From positions 233,367 through 297,366 of the forward strand of contig JAVSML010000971.1 of the NCBI GenBank assembly GCA_038503035.1: a stretch of 64,000 nucleotides of DNA. Reading direction: 5' to 3'. Shown here one piece after another: positions 56,901 through 64,000 of the stretch (position 1 is its first letter; every line of letters begins with the position of its first letter). Source of the stretch: Crocodylus rhombifer. Taxonomy: Eukaryota; Chordata; Crocodylia; Crocodylidae. The position numbers and the translations under genes are program-made. The notes below the pieces were generated by a model that ran no database searches, was not told the origin of the DNA, and saw only the letters and a list, made by a program, of their open reading frames with translations.

Positions 56901-58483
56901 GTATACTTCAGGCAGAGGTCCAGCGACCAGCATTGCATCTATAGTAGCTGCAGGTATTTCCTTTTCCTTATCTGTGCCAGTCTTTCTGTATCTTTTTGCC
57001 TTAAAGTGGGACGACTCTGTCCAGGGTCCTGGATTCCCTGTCTGGAAATAAGACATACAAAACTGCCCCTTGGAGTATGCTCCCCATTATACTTCCAAGG
57101 GCATAATAATGGGGTATTATAATTCTTAGATGACTTATTTTCCCTGAAGGTCTTCCTTTGCTGGATATGGATAATAATATACATTTTTCATTGTGCCAAC
57201 TCCTTGGGAAAAAAGGCCTTATTTGTGTCTTGTAGCACTTTTGGAGATTAACATGTTGTAAGGTAAGAGCACAGATAAGAGACATTTCTCTGTTATGACT
57301 TATGTAGTCACAAAGTCTTGCAGTTTCCATACATTTTATTTTATACATTTGTTTTATCATTTTTCCATGTCTCCCTGTCCCCTCACCACTTTTCTGAAGG
57401 ACTTGATTGATTATTAGTGCCATTTGCCTTCACAGCCTTTTACTAATGAAGTTCTGTTTTTTTCCCCTTAAGATTTAAGTCACACTTTTAGCTATGCTTC
57501 TTACCTCTAAATCCATAGGGTTTACAGGTGACATGCTCAGGATATTTTGGGAGGAAGGCGAATGTAGTTATTGGATTTTTATTTTAATAATTTTTGCCAT
57601 TAGTATTTAAATGAAAATAATTCACCAAAATACTTTGGTGTATCTAATATCTGGGATTTCACCTTTGTGATAAGAATAGATTTCCCTCCTCCATGTAAGA
57701 TTTATTAGAGAATGCCTCTGCATTACTTTTCATCTATATCTATCAAAGCCCTTTCTAAATCAAGCCAAGCACTGAAAACATATGCAACTTGTGGGTTTGC
57801 ACTGCTCTGACACATCAACAGGAGAATGTCAGTGACTGAGTTTTTAACATTTCAGGCTTTAATTATAAAAGTGGGGAGTACACACCCTTATGAACTGAAA
57901 CACATGAAAAACTGCCAAAGCTGTTCTGATGTAACATCTGGGCTTTCAAACCAGCACAAAAATCAGCAGCTGAGGCTAATCTTGCTTCCACTGAAGTCCA
58001 TAGAACTTTTACCACTAACTTCAACAGGGACTTTCAGTTCTTTCATTATTTGCTTTAGAGCATAATCAAGGTATCCCAACTGACACTGGGGACTGTCTCA
58101 CAGTACAAAAAATACTGACAGAGCATAGTACAATGTTCAGCATGGGTTAGAAACACAGGTAATAAAATGTTTTGCAATGCCTGTGATTTATTCAGCAGTA
58201 GTCACAAATATGACCACCAGTCACAGCCAAAAGAAATGTATGTTTTGCAGTGTGTGCTGGTGAAAAGAGCATCAGAGTATTAAATAAGGAGCATGAGCAC
58301 AGCTACTGAACTATTGTCTGAGTAAGCCATCACAGTCTCTTGGCCTTAACTTCCCTGTCTATAAAATAGGGATAATGATATTGGTTTCAGTGGTAAAGCA
58401 GTTTAAGACCTACAAATGGAGAGCACTATATAAAAAAAAAAAAAATCACTGCTGCTATTCACAGAAGAAAGCTAAGAAATATG
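53961..58483. other. Intergenic DNA, nothing recognised as a gene
   Basis: About 4.5 kb of AT-rich sequence. Frames such as 55816-56289 (+) and 55390-55901 (-) show no domain. A relic with CCACTGAAGTCCATAG and CTAACTTCAACAGGG lies near 57988-58027. No tandem structure or exon pair supported. Confidence 0.45.
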
Positions 58484-59370
58484 GCCTAAATATAATGGCC
58501 ATCAGGTGGGTACATAACTGGTTGAAAAATTCACCCTCAGCAGTGATTTCCTTTCTAACTGGGAGGGTACTTTAAGGGAGTCCTGCAGACTGTTTTGAAT
58601 CAAGTCCTATTAAATATTTTAATTAACAACCTTGCACCTGAAATCTATGGATGGCATCGAGCTGTGGAGTTGCAAGTACTATGGAAGACAGAATCACAAT
58701 TCAAAATGACTTTGGCACATTGGAGAGATGGTCTGAACTTCACAAGAAGTAATTAAATAAAGACCAGTAAGAAGTGCTATGCTTACAAAGAAGTAAACAA
58801 ATGCACAAGAAAAAAAGTGGAGACCAACTGATCAGGCAGCAGTACAGCAAAAATGGAGTTAGGAATTATAGTAGATCACAAATTAAGTCAACAATATAAT
58901 GCTGTGCAATTAGGCAAATACCATTCTAGGATGTATTAAAAGGATAGTTGTATGGAAGACAAGGAAGAAAATTATTCCATGCTCCTTGGTGCTCTTGAAG
59001 TCTCAGGTGGAGTACTGTGTCCAGTTTTGGTCACCATTCTGAACTACGTAGGAGAAAAGGCTGAAGAAAATGGGAGGTTCTTAAAGTCTAGAAAAGAAAA
59101 TATTGGGGATGAGGGGAGCTCCTAATAACAATTTTTCACTACATAGAAGATTATAAAGATAACTGATTGTTCTCTATGGCAACCTCAGGAAAGACAAGAA
59201 GAAATCAGCTTAATTTTCAAGAAAGACAACTTAGCTTTAGGAGTGTGAAGGGAGAGACTGGGGACAAAGAAATCATACAATGTTCTATTAGGGTGGTGAA
59301 ATATAGTGGTTACATAATAAGGAAGGGTACCGGAAAACTTATAATGTTAGTCAAATGAAGACCAGCCTGC
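58484..59370 (+). mobile_element. Old CR1 LINE relic, plus strand
   Basis: Broken translation keeps CR1 order: AIRWVHNWLKN (58498), LLNILINNL-like sequence at about 58600, LERWSELHKK-type sequence near 58720, LGIIVDHKLSQQYN (58858-58900), then SGGVLCPVL from the CVQFW region near 59010 and RRNQLNFQERQLSFR near 59200. Many stops and gaps; no clear terminal octamer. It is among the oldest CR1 copies in this window. Confidence 0.8.
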
Positions 59371-62174
59371 ACTGGAAAAGATAGAAATTCCTTTTCTCTT
59401 TGTATGTCCTTTCTTACACTGTAGATTGAGATTGCAGCATGGGTATAAATCAGGATCAGTAATAAAAATTTGTTTTGTGAAGGGTATCTCTACACTAGCA
59501 AACATGATAAACTAATCTTCCCATTAATTTTGTGATGGAGACGTGAATCCAAAGCACAGAAATGAAAAACTATGTTCTATAGCTGTTTCATGAGCCATCC
59601 ATTCCCAGATGTGGTTTATCACATAATATGATAGCAATCATGTCATAGCCAATGTATCCAACTTGGTATCAATTACTTCACAATAATGACATCAAAACTA
59701 AGTGTGCATACAAGTATATGCAAGTAAATATGTACTAAGGATAGAAAATAAAATTAGAGGCAATATTTTGGCTGTAAGGCCTATTTTGGTTGTGGGAGGA
59801 CAACTAAGGCTGATCTGATTTTTCCCCGTAAGCCAAAGCAAGCTCAATGAGATATGACAGCTAATCTGGTTTTCTGTTTCTACAATGTAGCTTGCATTAG
59901 GTGTTTTCTTGACAAAAGTGACCAGGCACTCTATTCAAGCTGCATCAGCAGAATGATATTTGAAAAAGTTACACGATCCATTAATCCTTAGCACTATGAA
60001 ACTATTTCCCAGAGCAGGGCTCATTTGCTGGTAATTATTAATTAACTCATATTTCCAAGGTATGAAAAAGTAGGCTGGTAATAACTTCAGCTCACTGCAG
60101 GTCCAAAAAAAAATAACATAGTCATAATAATATCAGGTCAAATGTTTAAAAAGACAAAGACTCTTAGGTTTCACTCTGCAGGTGTGGCGGTCCCCTTTCT
60201 ATATGCGTTAGAAAAAGTACGGACTTGGTGACATATCCAAAAGGGAAGCAAGCACATGCAATGGACACTTTAAAAAAAATAGGGCAGAGGCATACAGTTT
60301 AAACAGAGAATTTTAGCTAGAAATGGTTTCAAATTCTCAGAGTCAAGTTATTAGTGTCAGAGGGATCTGAAATCCATACCTAGATCTATACTTCCAGTGC
60401 CTTCCGTCTAATGGATCAAACCAACACCTTGAAACTAAATGCTCAGCATCCAAAATTTGAATACAAGTTGAAAGTGTTGGGGCCATCTCTAATTATCTTA
60501 CTCTACATGGATGTAAATCCATCTACACAGCTCTCTAAGAAAATACCCTCAAATATTCCCTCTGACAAGATGCTTAATCATTGGAATCTTTCTGTAAAAG
60601 AAATTAATCCCCATTTTAGCGCCCCCACCTCCACCCCCATTCAGTTAACTTGAATTTTGTGGGGAAATTTTGAACCCTTTTTATTTTGAAGAAGCAGTTT
60701 CAGAAACTCTCAGAAATGTGAAAAAGAGCTGTTTAAAATTTTATTTGTCCTTTATGTTTTCCTGAATTTTACATTGTTTCATGACACCTCATAATGCAAC
60801 ATAATAGAATATTGCAAGCATTGTATTTTAACTGTTTTAAATCAACAAGAACAGCTGCTACATCATACTCTTTCTAGACAAAAATGTCTCTTTTTATATT
60901 ATAATGTACCAACTTAATACATGAAAGTGTCATCACAACAACACAAACAAAACAAGCTTTGTTTTGGAAGAGACAAGATGTTTTAATAAGTACAATGTAA
61001 TCATTGCTAAATAATTCAGACAATAAAATATGAAATACTTCAATTATGTCATAGCACCGTATTTGTGTAGAATGCAAAACTATAATAAAAATAAACCTTA
61101 AATTTCAAAATTTAGCTTTGCAATTTTGAAATTAAAATTTGCTGAAACCTAGGTGCTTTCTCAATGTATTTTCATGAGACATTTGAGACATCTCTGTTCA
61201 TGCTGAATTAGATCAAAACAAATTTCAAAATATGGAAAATGCCTACAAAATAGACAAAGTCACTTGCTGACCAGCTCTTCCAAGTATTTATTGTGGGTAA
61301 ACTCACCGGAGAGTATATGTATTACTCACCCACATTGTTTCCCACCTAAGCATTAAATAGGAGTTAAATCAGTGTCAGATCCACAATTTGAATTATTTTG
61401 GCTCTCACACTTGTTTTTGACCCACTAGGCTTTGCTTAAATGTTAAGAGATTAGCAAAACCAGGGTTCTAAAAACAAAAGTTTCGTTACTATATTATAAA
61501 TGGTTTCGACTTGAAATTTAACTTGTGGAGAAAAGAGTTCTCAAGAGGCAGCCCCTGCCCAGAAAGCTCTCCCTCTGTTGTGAAGTGACAGCATTTCTAT
61601 TAATAAAGTTCATTATTTTTTTTATTTTCTGCCACAGTTGAGCTCTCCAAGGGGAGGGGAAGCCATTCTGACAACTTGGCTCGGTGGTTTGCCAGCTTCA
61701 AACACAGCAGGAAATGGCCTTTCATTTCAGTCAATGCTGGCATAATGTTTATAGTTCCACCACCACTGCGCCTTTTTCAGTCCTATTGCTTTGCATTGTT
61801 TTTCCTTTCACTATAACAGCTTGGTTTTTTTGCAGGACACCATGTAAACATCCACTTTTATGCCTTAATTAGACTTTACATGAGACTTGACAAGAGTTTT
61901 CTATATTATAAATCCTGTAGATTTAAAAAAAAAGGTTTGAGAGTTATTACCTAAGCTTCTCTTGCTTGTAGTTTTTTCAGCTCCATGGGACTTCATCATA
62001 AATGCCTGTTATAAAGAACAGAACAATGATAGCAAAAGATTTTCCCCTTGCACCCGAAACCCCTACAAGGAAACAGTGGCCCCGTATTTTAATAGGCATT
62101 TGGATCCTACTTTAAGCAGCAGAGCTAGAGAATGACTTGCAAGTTTTCAAATACTGATATATTTTCATCTTTAA
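59371..62174. other. Intergenic DNA; possible MITE end near 59480
   Basis: GGGTATCTCTACACTAGCAA (59479) resembles the GGGCATCTACACATG ends of the MITEs at 5067 and 41171, but no right end was found. The AT-rich 60.6-61.3 kb segment is free of obvious transposons. No gene recognised. Confidence 0.45.
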
Positions 62175-63090
62175 GGCTAGGGACAGAAGTTGCACATAAA
62201 CTAGTTTAAGTGATCAGAAACTGGTTTAAACCTGTAACAGAATAGAAGGTCAATGCACATAAACCAGTTTCAAAATGGCTGAAACTGGTTTAAGATAAAC
62301 CTGGTTGAATGTAGTTTTCCTTGGGGGGCAGTCCCTGCCTCCTCCTGCCCTCCTCCCTTCTCTGCTGCAGAAGACATCACAGCTCAGCCCAGGAATGCAA
62401 AGCGTGCTGTGGGACTGCGATTTAACTTGAACCAGGAAGGGGTCTGGGGAAGAAGTTTCATAAACCAGTTTGACCCAAAGTAAGTCTTAATTGATTTGAG
62501 CCAAACCAATTTATGGAACTTCTGCCCCAGATTCCTTCCTGGTTCAAGTTAAATCAGCCCCCCAAAATGCTTTGCACCCCTGGGCTAGGCTGTGATGTCT
62601 GCTCCAGCAGAGAAGGGTTGGGAAGAAGGGAGGAAAAGGCAGGGACTGCTCCCCAAGGCAAACCCTGGCTGAAGGCTGGGGCCAAGGGAGGAGGTTTAAC
62701 TGCCCTTCCCCCAAGTACAGAGCTCCCCTGCCCCACTGGCTTACTGACTAGACTACAAATCCCAGAGGCACCTGGAAGCAGGAAAAGGAAGTGATGAGCA
62801 ACCCAGCAGAGTCCTGCTGCTGTGACTGTGAAGCGCATATCCAGAGACCTCAGGGGCAGCAAGAAGATGAAGTGAACACACAGCCCATGCTGATTGTGCC
62901 AGAGAACTGTGCTCTAGCACCCCCTGGCTTCTGGCTTAAGCCACTGCAGGCATGTGGCTGCATTTCCTGAAGCAAAAGTGGATGACTATACATTTGCTTA
63001 TTGGTTCAAACCTCTGCAGCTTAGACTAACCTGCAAAGAATGAATCAATTCAGCCTCAGGTTTTTTGACTGTCTGTACTTAGCCTATATG
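62175..63090. mobile_element. Interspersed repeat, copy 2 of the 23880-24300 family, with inverted duplication
   Basis: It shares with copy 1 the blocks around AACCTGTAACA, TTTCAAAATGG, AACTTCTG-CCC, CCCCCTGGCTTCTGGC, GCAGGCATGTGGCTGCATTT, CTTAGACTAACCTG and GACTGTCTGTACTTAG. Left TIR-like GGACAGAAGTTGCACATAAA faces the complement of AATTTATGGAACTTCTGCCC. Compared with copy 1 it carries an extra inverted arm, producing the hairpin listed separately. Frames 62513-62794 (+) and 62554-62862 (-) fall in the arms and are not genes. Confidence 0.8.
62314..62662. repeat. ~350-bp near-perfect hairpin inside the repeat, arms ~165 bp
   Basis: The left arm (62314 onward: GTTTTCCTTGGGGGGCAGTC, CCTTCTCTGCTGCAG, TGACATCACAGC-like and AACTTGAACCAGGAAGG) is the complement of the right arm. 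The right arm has CCTTCCTGGTTCAAGTT, GGGCTAGGCTGTGATGTCT, CCAGCAGAGAAGGG and GGCAGGGACTGCTCCCCAAG. The centre lies near 62485 with only a few unpaired bases. Mismatches are scattered and few. Confidence 0.9.
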
Positions 63091-64000
63091 ACTCAGCAAA
63101 AACACTACATACTCCAGTAGACATTAAGAAATCAAGCCATTGTTCTAAGACAAGGAGGGCCATTTTTAACAGACGTAGGTGACATGTAGGAGGGACACGG
63201 GGTGGGAGGGTGCGCATGCTCCCCCTGAGATTGGCCACTGCCAAAGCCACCACTGACTTCTGCGGGTGGTTGCTGCTTGCACCGCCCCTGCTGCAGCTGG
63301 CAGCATCTGCGGGCAGTCCCTGCTTGCTGCTGACCACCATGGTACCCCCTACCCCTCTCCCCCAAGTCTCAGGAGGCACCAGTCGTTCATGTTAACAGAT
63401 ATATATCCCTACTCAATCAAGAACTATTTAATTTTAGGTGTGTGCTTGAGTTTACTTAAGGCAGAAGGCCAGTGCTTCAGAACATGCCTAAGTCTAGGCC
63501 TTGATTCAGGCCTAGGTCTAGGTCTGGATTTGCAAGGTCAATACAAACAGATATCAGAAACCTAACATGGCCACTTAAGTGAATCAGCAAATTTGAGAGA
63601 AAATAATTTCTTGTGGTGGAGGGTAGGGGAGAAAAAAACCCAGAAAGGCTTAAAAAGGATAGAGTTGGTTTATTTGGCCAAAATTATCTAGATGAATTTA
63701 GCAGAAGAGAGCAGGGGAAAGCATTTTTTTTTGGCAGGGGGAGGAAGGAGTTAATAAAAACACATATAACTTAGCACTAGCAAAGAACTATCTAAAAAGG
63801 GAATAGAGAAAAAGGGTGAATGAATCCTCATTTCTGGCTTTAGACTTAGAGTAACTGAAATTTATCACCACTCAATTGCTGTTCAAAAGACCGTCTGAAA
63901 TGACTTTGGTGGACTCAGTTCAGCTTCCAGCAGAAAGAAAAAGAAGTCAGCATCACAAACAGTACTGTATTTGGCACACTGGGAATCACGGTGGGGGGGG
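63091..64000. other. Intergenic DNA to the end of the window, nothing recognised
   Basis: A modest GC-rich patch at 63180-63390 gives composition-driven frames. GGCCTTGATTCAGGCCTAGG with its neighbour TAGGTCTAGG is a small local repeat near 63490-63530. The window ends in a G-run (63992-64000). Confidence 0.5.

Noticed and set aside
1..64000. CRISPR array, phage, operon, tRNA or rRNA genes
   Set aside because: No regularly spaced direct repeats with unique spacers, no cloverleaf or rRNA sequence; the window is vertebrate.

Overview
The window is non-coding-rich vertebrate DNA, most likely from a crocodilian or a close sauropsid. It holds many CR1 LINEs in all states of decay. It also has hAT-type and other miniature DNA transposons, a Tigger/pogo relic, Penelope-like element pieces, CA/GA microsatellites, and a 10-N assembly gap at 41718-41727. 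There are no bacterial-style genes or operons. Almost all open frames are chance frames or pieces of transposon genes.

The one host gene I can identify is DCC, the netrin-1 receptor. Its first coding exon lies on the minus strand at 22133-22223: an initiator ATG, a hydrophobic signal peptide, and a phase-1 GTAAGT donor. DCC is therefore transcribed from right to left. Positions 1-22132 are the start of its intron 1, and everything right of 22223 is 5' UTR, promoter and upstream intergenic DNA.

Layout. 1-22132: intron with one large CR1 (8.8-10.5 kb), an old CR1 scrap (13.4-13.7 kb), a few MITEs and GC-rich islands, and long AT-rich stretches; two of these look like candidate conserved non-coding elements. 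20.8-23.4 kb: exon 1 in a zone of CA, GA, poly-T and poly-G tracts, with no CpG-island character. 23.4-33.6 kb: MITEs with recognisable inverted ends and target duplications, short CR1 tails, a local ~120-bp duplication and a Tigger relic. 33.6-39.5 kb: stacked transposons, namely a minus-strand CR1 interrupted by an ~870-bp insert, a hAT/BED transposase relic, inverted Penelope-like pieces with a tiny CR1 tail nested inside, and a 144-bp tandem duplication. 40.7-44.2 kb: fold-back elements, including a ~665-bp palindrome. 47.7-54 kb: a CR1 inserted inside an oppositely oriented CR1, a ~40-bp minisatellite, and another CR1. 54-64 kb: mostly unremarkable AT-rich DNA, an old CR1 (58.5-59.4 kb), and a repeat copy carrying a ~350-bp hairpin (62.2-63.1 kb).

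I found no new multi-gene system. The sequence-supported points of interest are the DCC first exon, the nested transposon structures, the long palindromes, and a repeat family present in two differently organised copies.
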